Source: CAVYTF01 sp963771435
GTDB taxonomy: Bacteria > Bacteroidota > Bacteroidia > Chitinophagales > Chitinophagaceae
Length of the DNA stretch: 64,000 nt
Assembly: GCA_963771435.1 (NCBI GenBank)
Contig: CAVYTF010000001.1
Span: 119,738-183,737 of the forward strand
Reading direction: 5' to 3'
Shown here piece after piece: positions 51,375 to 63,900 of the stretch (positions within the stretch are counted from its first letter, which is position 1; every line of letters starts with the position of its first letter). The notes under the pieces are model-generated. The model ran no database searches. It saw only the letters and a program-made list of their open reading frames with translations, and had not been told where the DNA came from. Both the position numbers and the translations under genes were made by a program.

Positions 51375-52376
51375 TTGAAAATAGACATTCACACCCACAT
51401 AATGCCCGATAAAATGCCAAACTGGGTGCAAAAGTTTGGCTACGGCGACTTTATTCATCTGGAACACCGCAACTGCAAAGCTTGTATGATGAAGGGGGAT
51501 AAAGTATTTCGTGAGGTGGAAGGAAATACCTTCAGCGTCGCCGAACGCATAAAAGATTGCGATGCTGAAAACGTTTCATTCCAAGTGCTCTCAACCATCC
51601 CCGTTTTATTTAATTATTGGGCAAAGCCTAAAGATGCTTTGGAAACCTCCCGTTTCTTTAATGACCATATTGCTGAAACAGTCATAAAAGATCCCCAGCG
51701 CTTCATTGGCATCGGCACAGTTCCGATGCAGGATATTGACTTAGCAATTCTGGAAATGGAGCGCTGCATAAAAGAATTAAACATGCCCGGCCTTGAGATC
51801 GGCACAAACATCAACAGCAAAAACTTAAGTGATAAAGAGCTGTTCCCTTTTTATGAAGCAGCCGAGCACTTCGGGTGCGCATTATTTATTCACCCCTGGG
51901 AAATGATGGGTGAGGCTGATATGCAAAACTATTGGCTGCCTTGGCTGGTAGGCATGCCCGCAGAAACTTCCCGCGCCATTTGTTCAATGATCTTTGGTGG
52001 CGTGTTCGAACACTTCCCAAAGTTGCGTATTGCATTTGCCCATGGCGGCGGCTCTTTCCCCATAACCATTGGTAGGATAGAGCATGGTTTCAATGTTCGC
52101 CCGGATCTGTGCGCAGTTGATAATAAAATAAATCCCCGCGCTTACCTTGGCAGGTTCTGGATAGACAGCCTTGTGCATGATAAAAATGCGATGCAATTTA
52201 TTGTTGATCTGTTTGGAGAAAATAAGATCTGCCTTGGAACTGATTATCCTTTCCCCCTTGGCGAGCACCATCCCGGAGAACTGATAGAATCAATGAATTT
52301 CGCAAAAGAGATAAAAGAAAAGCTGCTATATAAAAATGCTTTAGCCTGGCTGGGCTTAGAAAAAATAGGTCTGTAG
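51375..52376 (+). CDS. 2-amino-3-carboxymuconate-6-semialdehyde decarboxylase-like amidohydrolase
   Basis: A 333-residue amidohydrolase-fold protein from a TTG start. Metal ligands are in KIDIHTHIMPDKMP, CALFIHPWEMMGEADMQNYW, IAFAHGGGSFPITIGRI and ICLGTDYPFPLGEHHPGEL, the exact ACMSD arrangement with zinc. The enzyme diverts the kynurenine-pathway intermediate ACMS away from NAD synthesis. No other kynurenine gene is in the window. Its last 21 bp overlap the convergent pyrF gene. Confidence 0.92.
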   Translation: MKIDIHTHIMPDKMPNWVQKFGYGDFIHLEHRNCKACMMKGDKVFREVEGNTFSVAERIKDCDAENVSFQVLSTIPVLFNYWAKPKDALETSRFFNDHIAETVIKDPQRFIGIGTVPMQDIDLAILEMERCIKELNMPGLEIGTNINSKNLSDKELFPFYEAAEHFGCALFIHPWEMMGEADMQNYWLPWLVGMPAETSRAICSMIFGGVFEHFPKLRIAFAHGGGSFPITIGRIEHGFNVRPDLCAVDNKINPRAYLGRFWIDSLVHDKNAMQFIVDLFGENKICLGTDYPFPLGEHHPGELIESMNFAKEIKEKLLYKNALAWLGLEKIGL

Positions 52377-53171
52377 ATACCCGCTCATTTCTGTTTGGTA
52401 TTGCTGCGCGATTATCCTTGCTTGATCAGCAAAATTCTCTTTGCCACCTGCATAAATAATCGCCCTACTTGCGTTTACCAACAACCCGCAATCTTTATTT
52501 AAACCATATTCACTTACTTCTTTTAAACTGCCGCCCTGGAAACCAACGCCTGGCACAAGAAGAAAATTATCAGGAATTATATTCCTTATGTTCACCAATT
52601 CACTGGCTTGCGTAGCCCCAACGACAAACATTAAGTTATCCGGCATTCCCCATGTTGAAACCGTTCTTAGCACCTTTTCATACAACAATTCCTCGCCCGT
52701 TCTTTGCAGTTCAAAGTCCGCTGCCCCTTTGTTGGATGTTAGGCCCAATACTATAGCGAACTTTCCCTCATATTCTAAAAAAGGCCGTACACTGTCTTCT
52801 CCCATATACGGGGCAACAGTTACTGCATCAAATTTCAATGTTTCAAAGAATGTCTTTGCATATTGGGCAGATGTATTGCCAATATCTCCTCGTTTTGCAT
52901 CTGCTATTGTAAAGTGTGTTCCCGGAATATAATCTACCGTTTTCTCCATAGCCTCCCAGCCTTTCAGACCCTGTGCCTCATAAAAGGCGGTGTTTATTTT
53001 GTAGGCAATGCAATATTCTTTGGTAGCATCGATAATGGCTTTGTTGAATTGGAAAATTGCATCTGGGTTGTATTTTAGGTGTTCCGGTATTTTTGCAACG
53101 TCAGTATCAAGGCCAACGCAAAGGTAAGAGCGTTTCTCTTTTATTTGATCTATTAGCTGTATTCGGTTCAT
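52356..53171 (-). CDS. pyrF: orotidine-5'-phosphate decarboxylase
   Basis: Last step of UMP synthesis. The 271-residue product is of the longer type 2 group. The catalytic Asp-x-Lys is in HFTIADAKRGDIGNTSAQYA; SYLCVGLDTDVAKIP is at the N-terminus; VAPYMGEDSVRPFLEYEG and LLVPGVGFQGGSLKEV bind the phosphate. Overlaps ACMSD by 21 bp at the 3' end and follows the PaiB-like gene by 2 bp, so it is probably co-transcribed with it. Confidence 0.96.
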   Translation of the reverse strand: MNRIQLIDQIKEKRSYLCVGLDTDVAKIPEHLKYNPDAIFQFNKAIIDATKEYCIAYKINTAFYEAQGLKGWEAMEKTVDYIPGTHFTIADAKRGDIGNTSAQYAKTFFETLKFDAVTVAPYMGEDSVRPFLEYEGKFAIVLGLTSNKGAADFELQRTGEELLYEKVLRTVSTWGMPDNLMFVVGATQASELVNIRNIIPDNFLLVPGVGFQGGSLKEVSEYGLNKDCGLLVNASRAIIYAGGKENFADQARIIAQQYQTEMSGYLQTYFF

Positions 53172-53173
53172 GT

Positions 53174-53806
53174 CTAATTATGAAATAGGCTCTCTTTTTG
53201 CTTCACCATTTCCTCTGCAATATATTTCGCATCAGCATCCTGCTGTTCTAAATGTTCAATAATGTTCTCATAGCTCTTTTCGTCGCGGTTCTGGCTGAGC
53301 TTGAAAATATGCTCCATGCCGGTTATTTCTATTTCAAAGGCTACAATGGCTTTCATCATTGTGCGAACATAGTTTTCATCCAGGCGCTGAACGAGGGAAG
53401 GGGAATGGGGGTTGTTTTCAAACTTTTCAGTTAACCGGGTCAATAGCTGGTGCAAAGCAATATCATCCAGGAACCTTAAAGTGCCCTTTGCATGAACTGC
53501 CTGGTAATTCCAGGTGCTGCCACTGTTTTTATCCTCGTACCAGCTTGCGCTTACATAGCTGTGTGCTCCATGGAAAATGGCCAAGACGTTTGGGTTCTGC
53601 TCAAAAGCAACCGTGTGCGCCTGTTTGCGCATGATGTGTGCCTTTAGGAACAACTGCCCGTTCCTCTCTTCTATTAATACGGGGACATGTGTAGCGACGG
53701 GTTTGCCTTCTGGATCGCAGCCGCAAAGGACGATGAAAGGGTGGGCATGCATGAATGCAAGCACCTCTTTGTTGTCCAATGCTTTGAAATGGGGAAGGTC
53801 GTACAT
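53174..53806 (-). CDS. FMN-binding PaiB-family protein
   Basis: A 210-residue split-barrel flavin-binding protein of the PaiB family. MYDLPHFKALDNKEVLAFMH, PVATHVPVLIEERNGQLFLK, NVLAIFHGAHSYVSASWYED and TWNYQAVHAKGTLRFLDD are characteristic. In Bacillus PaiB is a negative regulator of sporulation and protease genes; here the role is unknown. First gene of a probable two-gene unit with pyrF. Confidence 0.9.
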   Translation of the reverse strand: MYDLPHFKALDNKEVLAFMHAHPFIVLCGCDPEGKPVATHVPVLIEERNGQLFLKAHIMRKQAHTVAFEQNPNVLAIFHGAHSYVSASWYEDKNSGSTWNYQAVHAKGTLRFLDDIALHQLLTRLTEKFENNPHSPSLVQRLDENYVRTMMKAIVAFEIEITGMEHIFKLSQNRDEKSYENIIEHLEQQDADAKYIAEEMVKQKESLFHN

Positions 53807-53850
53807 AAGACAAAGGTAGGAAAAAGTGCAAGATCAGTTGGCTTCTAGTG

Positions 53851-53905
53851 AAGGTGGCATGAAGGACGCAGGGATGCCGCAGGGAGGCCGCAGGGAGGCG
53901 GAGAG
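53851..53905. repeat. 11-bp tandem array (5 units)
   Basis: Five contiguous 11-mers: aaggtggcatg, aaggacgcagg, gatgccgcagg, gaggccgcagg and gaggcggagag. A poly-purine stretch with agtaaaaa repeats follows (53909-53943). It lies 45 bp upstream of the PaiB-like gene. Same half-period (11 bp) as the array at 1520. Confidence 0.65.
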
Positions 53906-53943
53906 GAGGAAAGTAAAAAGTAAAAAAGAAAAAGTAAAAAAAG

Positions 53944-54481
53944 TATTGAAGGGGGTGAATAGCTTTTAAATATTTTATTAAGTGGAATTTAATTAGGGAT
54001 CATCTTAATGTTGAATAATACTGCTATTTTTACCGCGGTTTTAAAAGATGTGTGATTATTTTTTGAGAAGCCGGTGCCTTAACCCTGTTTTTATTGCCGG
54101 TATTTAAAATTCATAATTCCTTTTTGGAAGCCGCGCCATGTTTAATTGACCTGGCTTTATTTTAACCAATTGAAATATACTTTTTTAAATGTTTTTCTAA
54201 AGTGTTGAAAAAGCACTTTTGGGAGGATAGGTTTTTGGATGACCAGACACAAAGACACTAAGGCATGAAGAAGGGTTGATAGGTTGACCTGTTGATTGGA
54301 AGGATGAGAACATGAAAAGGATAGTACCAAACAGAGGAAAGAAAGATTGCCTGTGGGGTGGGAGTTGGGCTAAGAAGGTTGTGATGATTTGTTTTATTAG
54401 AGAGATATGAAAAATATTAAAAACATACTTTTTATTAACGGGGAATGCACCCCTCTTTTTTCTATTTATAAAAACAATTTT
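53944..54481. other. gene-free region upstream of the secreted Ala/Pro-rich protein
   Basis: About 540 bp, AT-rich, without a supported gene. A short pyrimidine/purine repeat (ttgataggttgacctgttga, 54273-54293) is the only structure noticed. The open frame continues upstream of 54482 to an ATG at 54407, but the signal peptide begins at 54482. Confidence 0.45.
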
Positions 54482-54897
54482 ATGAAGAGTAATGTAATGC
54501 TTAAAGCAATGGCTGTTGCCGTTGTATTGTTATTGTCTGTTGCAGGCAAGGTGAATGCGCAGGATACGACGGAAGCATCGAAAATGTATCCTACTACTGC
54601 TCCACATTTTAAGAAACCTGTACCTGCAGCAAACCCAATTGCTGCTCCAGGCGTTAAAGCAATTGCTCCTGATGCTGCACCTGCAGCGAGGGTGCAAACA
54701 ACACCGGCTCAGGCTGATAATATAGCTTCTCCCGCTGCACAAGCAACAGGGGCAAAAACTGTTGCTCCTGCGGTTCCGGCAGTAACTGCAACGCCAAAGG
54801 TGCTGCCAACAGCTCCTAAAGCTGCGGTAAGCAATCCTGCGGAGCAAAAAAATCCTCTATTGCACCGGCAATGACTGCACCACCACAAAAAAATTAA
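54482..54897 (+). CDS. secreted Ala/Pro-rich low-complexity protein, frameshifted near its end
   Basis: About 138 residues from the ATG at 54482: signal peptide (LKAMAVAVVLLLSVAGKVNA), then a disordered Ala/Pro/Val/Thr-rich chain with repeats such as IAAPGVKAIAPDAAPAA. The frame breaks in the A7 run at 54846-54852; adding one A lets the same composition continue (SSIAPAMTAPPQKN) to a stop at 54895-54897. Function unknown. It stands 24 bp before the giant adhesin and may be its operon partner. Confidence 0.6.
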
Positions 54898-54921
54898 TCA
54901 GTTCTATTAATAAGCTTTAGC

Positions 54922-57900
54922 ATGAAAATAAGTTTTACGAATTCTGCAACAATAAAATCTACTGTTATGAGCACATCTACACTTTGCGTTCCTGCGCAAC
55001 CGACTATTGTAAATAGTGTAAAAAAATATTTTAGCCGCATATTGGCTACTGTTTTTGCCTTTATCCTTTTAACCGGGGTGGTGATGGGGCAAACTACCAC
55101 ATCATTTCCTTACACCGGTGGAAATCAAAGTTTTACTGTTCCGGCAGGCATTACCTCAATCACGGTATCCATGTGGGGTGCGGGTGGCGGTGGTGCCTAT
55201 AACGGTGGTGCAGGGGGATCAGGCGCCTTTGTAAAGGGTACTATGACTGTTGTACCAGGGCAAGTTTTGACTGTTATAGTAGGTGGTGGCGGTGCATATA
55301 ATGGTTCGGGCGCTTCTCCAGCTACTTTTGGAGGAGGTGGGACAGGTGGTTCGCCAAGCGGCTCTTCAGGGGGTGGATATAGCGGGATATTTAACAGTAC
55401 TACTTTGTCCCAGGCCAATGCTTTAGCAATAGCCGGCGCCGGCGGCGGTGCGCCATATTTTGCTGGTACTTTTACTAATAATGGCGGTGCGGGCGGCGCT
55501 ACATCAGGTACTGCAGCGACCAATCCTACAGGAACAACTTATACTGGTGGGGGTGGAGGAACTCTTTCAGCGGGAGGAGCCGGAGGGCTTTTTAACACTG
55601 TGACAAGAGGAACGCCGGGGTCTGCTTTAACAGGTGGCGCAGGATATTCCAGCACCTATGGCGGTGGCGGCGGTGGCGGCGGTTATTATGGGGGTGGTGG
55701 CGGTTATGGCGGTGCCACAGCTAAATATGGTTCCGGTGGAGGCGGTGGTTCTTCTTATCTTGGAAGCTTGACTTCGACAACTAATACTGTCGGCACGACT
55801 AATACTACAGGCGCTGCTAACCAGGCCCCAGGAAACGGAACAACCGGTTATGTAGCCGGCTCCGGTAATGGTGGTGCGGGAACTACATCAAATACGAATG
55901 GCGGTAATGGGTTAGTGCTTATAACCTATACACCTGTCGCATGTGCTACACCGTCCGTTCCTACAAGCTTAGTTTTAACTTCGCCTTATGCCGGAGCGGT
56001 TGGCGGTACTTTTGCAGCGCCCTCGGGCGGCGCTACCAACTACTTGGTTATCAGAACAACGACTTCAAGCGCTCCAACAGCGCCAACCAACGGCACTACT
56101 TATACTACGGGCACAATTGCACTTGGCGGTTATATTGTTGCCGGAAATAATGCTTTAACGGGATTTTTAGATTACAATTCACTTACTACCGGTTCCACTT
56201 ACTGGTATTGGACATACGCGTATAATTCCGGCTCCTGTACAGGTGGCCCGGTTTATTCTTCAACTAACCTAAACGGTTCGGTTGTTGTAAGCAATTATCT
56301 TCCAGTTTCGAGCACGGTTACAGCATCAGGTGCAGGCAGCTTTACAATACCTGCGGGCATAACATCCCTGATCATAGAAACAATAGGTGGCGGCGGCGGC
56401 GGCGGCGGAAGCGCAGGCCTCCCTACTGCTGGCGCAGGCGGTGGTGGTGGCGCTTTTGCAGCTTCTATTATCACTGGTTTAACACCGGGTGGCACTTACT
56501 ATTACAATGTGGGCGCTGCAGGAACAGCAGGTACGGGTGGCGGTGCAGGTGGTGCTGCAGGCTCTTCCTGGGCAAATTCTACCAATTCAATCAGCGGTGC
56601 GCCTGTTATAGCTGTTGGCGGCGGCGGCGGCTCTGTATCTACAACTGCGTATGGCGTAGCAGGTGCTGCAAGCGCCTCCAACTCTAATGCAGGAACAGCT
56701 TTCAGTGGTGGTAATGGGGGCGTTAATCCTACAACTTCTACTTCGGCTTATGAAGGCGGCGGAGGAGGGGTGGTTCATCCGCAGGGACAACTGCAAATGG
56801 CGGTACCGGCGGCAACGGTTCAACTTCCGGTGGTGTAGGCGGTACTGCTCCAACCGGCGGTGGCGCAGGCGGCACCGGTGGCTATGCGGCAACTTCAACT
56901 GCCGGTTCTCAACCCGGCGGCGGCGGCGGGGGATTGGATAATGATGCGGATGGTGCCTCTGCAGGAGGTATTGGTGAAGTTATTTTTTTATATGGCTATC
57001 CGGCATGTTCTACACCTTCAGCACCGGCTTCGGTTGCAGGAGGTACAACAACGACAACACAAATACCGGGAACAATTACTGCTCCCGCTACACCACCAAC
57101 CGGCTATCTTGTAGTGACAAGCACGGCTTCAACACTTAGTGCAGGCCCTGTAAAACGGTACGACTTATGCTGCGGCGGGGTCGTTAGGCGGCGGGACTGT
57201 GCAATATTTCGGCACTTCTACTACTTTTGCTGCTGCCTCGTCTTTAAGCAGTAATACAGTATATAATATTTTTGTTTATTCTTATAATAATTCAGCTTGC
57301 GGAGGTGGCCCAGTTTACAGTGCTACTTCTGTTACAACCACTGCCACTACGATCCCGGGAGCGCCTACGATTGGTACAGCTACTGCCGGCAATCTGCAGG
57401 CTTCAGTAGCTTTTACGGCACCTACAGGGACTGCTACAATTACAAGTTATACGGCTACTTCTACCCCGGAAGCATTTACAGGTACAGGCTCAACGAGCGC
57501 TATAACTGTTACAGGATTAACTAATGGAACAGCTTATACGTTTACAGTTACAGCGACCAATGCAGGGGGAACGGGAGCAGCAAGCGCTGCATCTAATTCT
57601 GTAACACCGTTGGGGCCCTGCAGTGCACCGGGTGTTGCTACGGGTTTAAACCTGATCTCTCCTTACAGCGCCTTAGTTGCAGGCAATTTTACAGCGCCTG
57701 CAGGCGGGGCAACCAACTATTTGGTAATAAGGACAACCAGTTCTTCGGCACCTACGACCCCAACCAACGGAACCTCTTATACTACAGGTTCAAGTGTACT
57801 TGGCGGCTATATTGCTTCTAACACTGCAACAACGGGTTTTGCGGATAACAGCGGAACCGCTGGTACCCAGTATTGGTACTGGGTTTATTCTTATAATACA

Positions 57901-60900
57901 GGTTCTACCTGCAGCGGAGGCCCAGTTTATTCGTCCAGCAACGTGAGCAGTAATGTTATGGTAAGCACAACTGTAGCGGTATCTACGACTTATTCTTCAA
58001 CAACCACCTATACAGTGCCGGCAGGCGTAACTGCGATCACTGTGAGCGCTTGGGGTGCAGGCGGGGGTAGCGGCGGCGGGGTTGCTAATTCTTCTGATAA
58101 TGCCAGCGGCGGCGGCGGCGGCGGCGCGTTTGTTCAACAGACATATAACGTTACGCCGGGTGACCAATATAGCTTAACTGTGGGTGCCGGCGGAACAGCG
58201 GGCACTACAGCCGGAACGGCAGGAAGCACTGGGAATTCATCAACTGTGACCACTATATCCGGTACTACCACTAACCTATCTGCGAATGGCGGCGGCGGCG
58301 GCGGTGGTGTTACTACTGCATCAACTACTTCGGGAACCGGAACAGCGGGAACAGGCGGCGCAGCAGGGACAAGCTATAATGCTTCTTTTGCCGGTGGGAA
58401 TGGAACTGCAGGTTTTGCAACTACTTTGGATGAAACCGGCGGTGCAGGCGGCGGTGGAGCAGGGAATGCCGCAGCAGGGGGTAATGGTTCCGGTTCACTT
58501 ACGGGAACAACAGGAGGCACAGGCGGTGCAGGAAGCCCTAATTCTGCTCCATGGATAGGTGGCGCAGGTGCAAGCGGAGTTGAACAAACGCAAAGTATTC
58601 CCGGTGTAGCGGGCATCGCCCCAGGCGGCGGCGCAGCGGGAGAATCTAATTATACTACAGCAGAACCCGGCGCAGCAGGCGGTAACGGACAGATCATTAT
58701 TACTTATCCTGAACAGCCCTGCGCAGCACCGGCTATTCCTACAGGACTGAATTTAAGTAACCCTGTTTCAGGCAACTCTGTTACGGGTACTTTTACTGCA
58801 CCTTCACCAGCGCCAAGCAATTATTTGGTAATAAGGACTGCCGGGACAACGGCTGCTACAGCACCAATAAATGGCACTACTTATACCGCAGGGCAAAGCG
58901 CACTTGGCGGAACGATCATCTCGGTTGCTACCACCACAGGCTTTACAGATAATACAACAGCACTATCTACGCAATATACTTATACGGTTTATTCTTATAA
59001 TAATACCAGTTGTACCGGCGGCCCGGCATATTCTACAACCAGTTTAAGCGGTGTTATTACTACCAGTAATGTTGCTCCATTGTATTGGGCAGGTATAGGC
59101 ACTACTATTACAGCAGGCTCACCTCCTAATACAGCTACCAATTTCAATACAGCAGCAGACTGGTCAACCAGTCCTACTACTTATGTAGCATCGGCTTCGG
59201 CACCTTCGGCAATAAATGCCTGCTATGTGAATTTGACGGCTACTGCTTCTACATCCCAAACTATAGCTTTAAGCGGTAATATTACCATTGGTTCTTTGAC
59301 TGTAAGCGCGGCTTTCAGTTCTACCACTCAAACAGTTTGGTATATCAGTGCGGCTACCTATGCGTTAACTATTAATGGAAATGCTTCATTGTCTATGCCT
59401 ACGGCAGGCAAATCAACTTCCTTTCTTATATTTGCTACTACGACCGGTTCGGTATCAATAGGGGGCAACACTAACATAGGCAATACCGGAGACCAGGGCG
59501 TTTCGGCCATTTCTTCAGGTACAACCGCCCAATCAACAGGTACCTGGACGTTTGGGGGCAACCTGGCAATGAATACAAAAGGAAGCAGTTATTATAACCT
59601 TTATGCTACGTTTAACGGAAGTAATCCGCAGACATGGTCATATACTAATGGCACTTACACTGCCGCAATAAACTCCTTAACTGTAAATTCTAATTTAACA
59701 ATTGCAAATACTTCAGCTACAACATTTATGTATATGGAGGGCAATCTTACAGTAGGTGCTAATTATTCATTGACTATTCCAAGCGGGTCCAGTTTTAATC
59801 AATATAACGGAACAACGGGTTCATCAGCCAGTACATTTAGCCTGGGCAGCGGTTCAACTTTATATGTAGGCGGTGCTGCAACATCGGCTGTAAATTCTGT
59901 TACAGGCAGCAACTTCCCCGGGTATTTTGCTACTTATACATTTAATCCTGCAAGCACAATAGAATATGATGGCCCGGCAGCACAAAATGTTTATAGTAGT
60001 GCCAGTAATACTCCTGTATACGGCAACCTGACAATAGGGGACGCAACTACTGCACCTTCTACCGTTGCCACCGCAACGGCAGCGTTAACTATTAAAGGCA
60101 GTATGCTTATAAACAGCGGGGCGACTTTTGCAGGCGGTACTGCACTTACGCATACTATTAGTGGCAACTGGACGAATAGCGGGGGAACCTTTACTTACGG
60201 AACAAGTATCATTGCGTTTAATGCTGTGTCGCCTACGATACAGCAACTGATCTCAGGCGGCAGAGCAGTGGCAGACCAATTTTACAGTATTACACATACT
60301 GGCGCAGGCACACTACAGTTAGTAAACAATAATGTTACTGCTAATGGTATATTTACCAACTCTGCAGGTACTTATGACTGCAATACCAATTCATTAAATA
60401 CGACGGTTACGGGCCTTACTACGGTAAGCGGCGGGACATACTTAGCAGGCAGCGGTGCACAAACTTTCAATGGTGGATTAACCGTTTCGGGTGCAAGCAC
60501 TAACTTTACGAGCGCGACAGGGTTGACCTTATCTGCAGCGACTGTAACCCTGACCAGCGGTACTCTAACTGCACCTGATGCTACGGGCAGCTTTACTGTT
60601 ACCGGCAACTGGGTGAATAACGGAGGAACTTTTACAAATAACGGAGGCGCGGTAACCTTTGGCGGAGCCAGCCAAACAATAGGCGGGACGGCAACTACGC
60701 AAGCTTTTGACAGTATCCAAGTGGCGAATACGGGGACTTTAAGCCTTACCGGAAGCACCACAGCTTTAACGCTGAGCGGTAACCTGGACCTAGGCCAGAG
60801 TGGTAATGCAACAAATGGGTTTGCTTTTGCACCCGGCATCTTTGCACTCGGGCAATGGTACTACAGTTAATGTGGCAGGCCAATGGGCAAATTATGCATC

Positions 60901-63900
60901 AACCTTTACGCCAGGTACAGGTACGGTTAACTTTAACGGCAGCGGTGGCGCACAGAGTATTATAGGCTCAAATACGTTTTATAAACTTAATTACAGCAAC
61001 AGTTCGGGGCTCAGTTTGTCAGGCAATACAACCATAAACAATACGATAACATTCCCTGCGAACGGTTTGATAGAGCCAAACGGCAATGTTTTGTTAATGG
61101 GAGCATCTGCTACTACCAGCGGATCATCAGCTAATGCGTATGTAGACGGTAATTTAAGCTGGGCGTTCACAAGCGCGACCAATCATGCATTCCCTGTAGG
61201 TAATGGAGGAATTTATCTGCCCGTTACTTTTGCTTATACTTCCACACCTACGAGCAGTACGGTTACGATAGGGGCAACATCGGGTTCTTACCCACCTGCT
61301 ATTCCAGCGAACGTAAGGTTATATCCTTCAGCTTACTGGACTGTTTCTCAAACAGGAGCTTCTGCTATTAATTACGGACTTTCTATCCCGAAAAGCGGCT
61401 TTACACCGACGGGGACAGTGGTTATACTTAAATCAGACAACGGCGCAACTGCTACTTCTAATGCTACTACAGGAAGCGGGCCTTATGTTGACGCAGCAGT
61501 CTTAACAACAATTGGTTCTACGAACAGCCAGTTTGCACTTGGGCAGACGAATATACCGTTGACGATTACAGGTGTGACCGCACAAAATAAAGTGTATGAC
61601 GGTACAACGACTGCTACTTTAAATACAGGTTCTGCTGCATTGTCAGGTGTTGTAAGCCCTGATGATGTTTCTTTAGTAAGTTCAGGAGCAACCGGAACAT
61701 TTGCAAGCAAGAACGTTGCTAACGGAATAACGGTAACAACTTCAGGGTTTACTCTAGGCGGAGCGCAGGCGGCTTATTATAGCCTTACACAGCCAACTAC
61801 AACAGCCAATATTACGGCTGCGACAGTGAGCCTAGCCGGTACAAGAATTTATGACGGCACGACAAACTTTACAGCAGGTTCGTTTACGCCAACGATAACA
61901 GGGATGGTGGGTTCAGAAACGCTGACCATTGCGAGCGGAACAGGCACGGTGCCGAGCCCGAGTGTGAGTGCAGGTACACAGACCCTAACGCTTGGTTCGC
62001 TTGCGCTTGGTAACGGTACAAACGGAGGGTTGGCCGCAAACTATACCTTGGTGGGCGGTACGAATACGGGTACTATCACCGTAGCAAACTCAACCATCAG
62101 CGTGACAGGAGCAACTACATATACTTATAACGGAGCGGCACAGGGGCCATCAGGCATCAGTGAAACAGGCTCCACAGGAGCACAATCTATCAGCTACTCA
62201 GGTACTGATGATGGAAGTAATCCTTATGGGCCAAGTGCAACTGCACCAACTAATGCAGGCAGCTATACAGCTACTGCAACAGTAGCAGCAGACGCGAACT
62301 ACAGCGGGGCAACATCAGCCCCTTATCCGTTCACTATAGCACAGGCAACAGCCACCATCAATGTAACAGGATACAGTGTTACTTATGACGGCAATGCACA
62401 TACAGCGACAGGAACAGCAACAGGCGTGAACAGCGAAGACCTGAGCAGCCTGCCTTAACTTAACAGGCACAACACATACAGCAGCAGGAACCTATAACGG
62501 AGATGCATGGACATTTGCAGGCAACACCAATTACAGTTCAGCATCAGGAACGGTGAATGACCTGATAAGCACTGCAAGCTCAAGCATCAGCGTAACAGGA
62601 GCAACGACATATACTTATAACGGAGCGGCACAGGGGCCATCAGGCATCAGTGAAACAGGCTCAACAGGAGCACAATCTATCAGCTACTCAGGAACTGATG
62701 ATGGAAGTAATCCTTATGGGCCAAGTGCAACTGCACCAACTAATGCAGGCAGCTATACAGCTACTGCAACAGTAGCAGCAGACGCGAACTACAGCGGGGC
62801 AACATCAGCACCTTATCCGTTCACGATAGCACAGGCAACAGCCACCATCAATGTAACGGGATACAGTGTTACTTATGACGGCAATGCCCATACAGCAACA
62901 GGCACAGCAACAGGGGTACAAAGTGAAGACCTGAGCAGCCTTTTGAACCTGACCGGAACAACACATACGGCAGCAGGAACCTATAACGGAGATGCATGGA
63001 CATTTACAGGGAACACGAATTACAATTCTGCATCAGGAACAGTTAATGACCTGATAAGCGCTGCAAGTTCCAGCATCACAGTAACAGGAGCAACGACATA
63101 CACTTATAACGGAGCAGCACAGGGGCCATCCACTTATACAGAGAGTGGTTCAACGGGAGCGGTAACATTCAGCTATGTTGGGGTAAGCGGCACGACATAC
63201 GGGCCAAGCGCAACAGCACCGACAGGTGCAGGCAGCTATACAGCTACTGCAACAGTAGCAGCAGATGCAAACTATAGCGGAGGAACTTCAGCGCCTTATC
63301 CATTCACGATAGCCAAAGCAACTGCCACCATCAATGTAACAGGATACAGTGTTACTTATGACGGCAATGCACATACAGCGACAGGAACAGCAACAGGCGT
63401 GAACAGCGAAGACCTGAGCAGCCTCCTTAACTTAACAGGGACGACACATACAGCAGCAGGAACCTATAACGGAGATGCATGGACATTTGCAGGGAACACG
63501 AATTACAATTCTGCATCAGGAACGGTAAATGACCTTATTAGTGCAGCAAGTTCCAGCATCACAGTAACCGGAGCAACAACGTACACTTATAACGGTACAG
63601 CGCAAGGGCCATCCACATATACAGAAAGCGGATCGACCGGGGCTGTAACCTTCAGTTATGTTGGTGTAAGCGGCACTGTATACGGGCCAAGCGCAACAGC
63701 GCCTAAGAATGCAGGCAGCTATACAGCCACAGCGACGGTGGCAGCGGACGCGAACCATAGCAGTGCTACTTCGGCGGCTTATGGATTTAGTATCAATAAA
63801 GCCCCTCTCACCATCACAGCCAACAATATCACGAAGTGTAACGGAGCGACCTATACGTTTGCAGGCACCGAGTTCACTACAAGCGGCCTACAGGGCAGTG

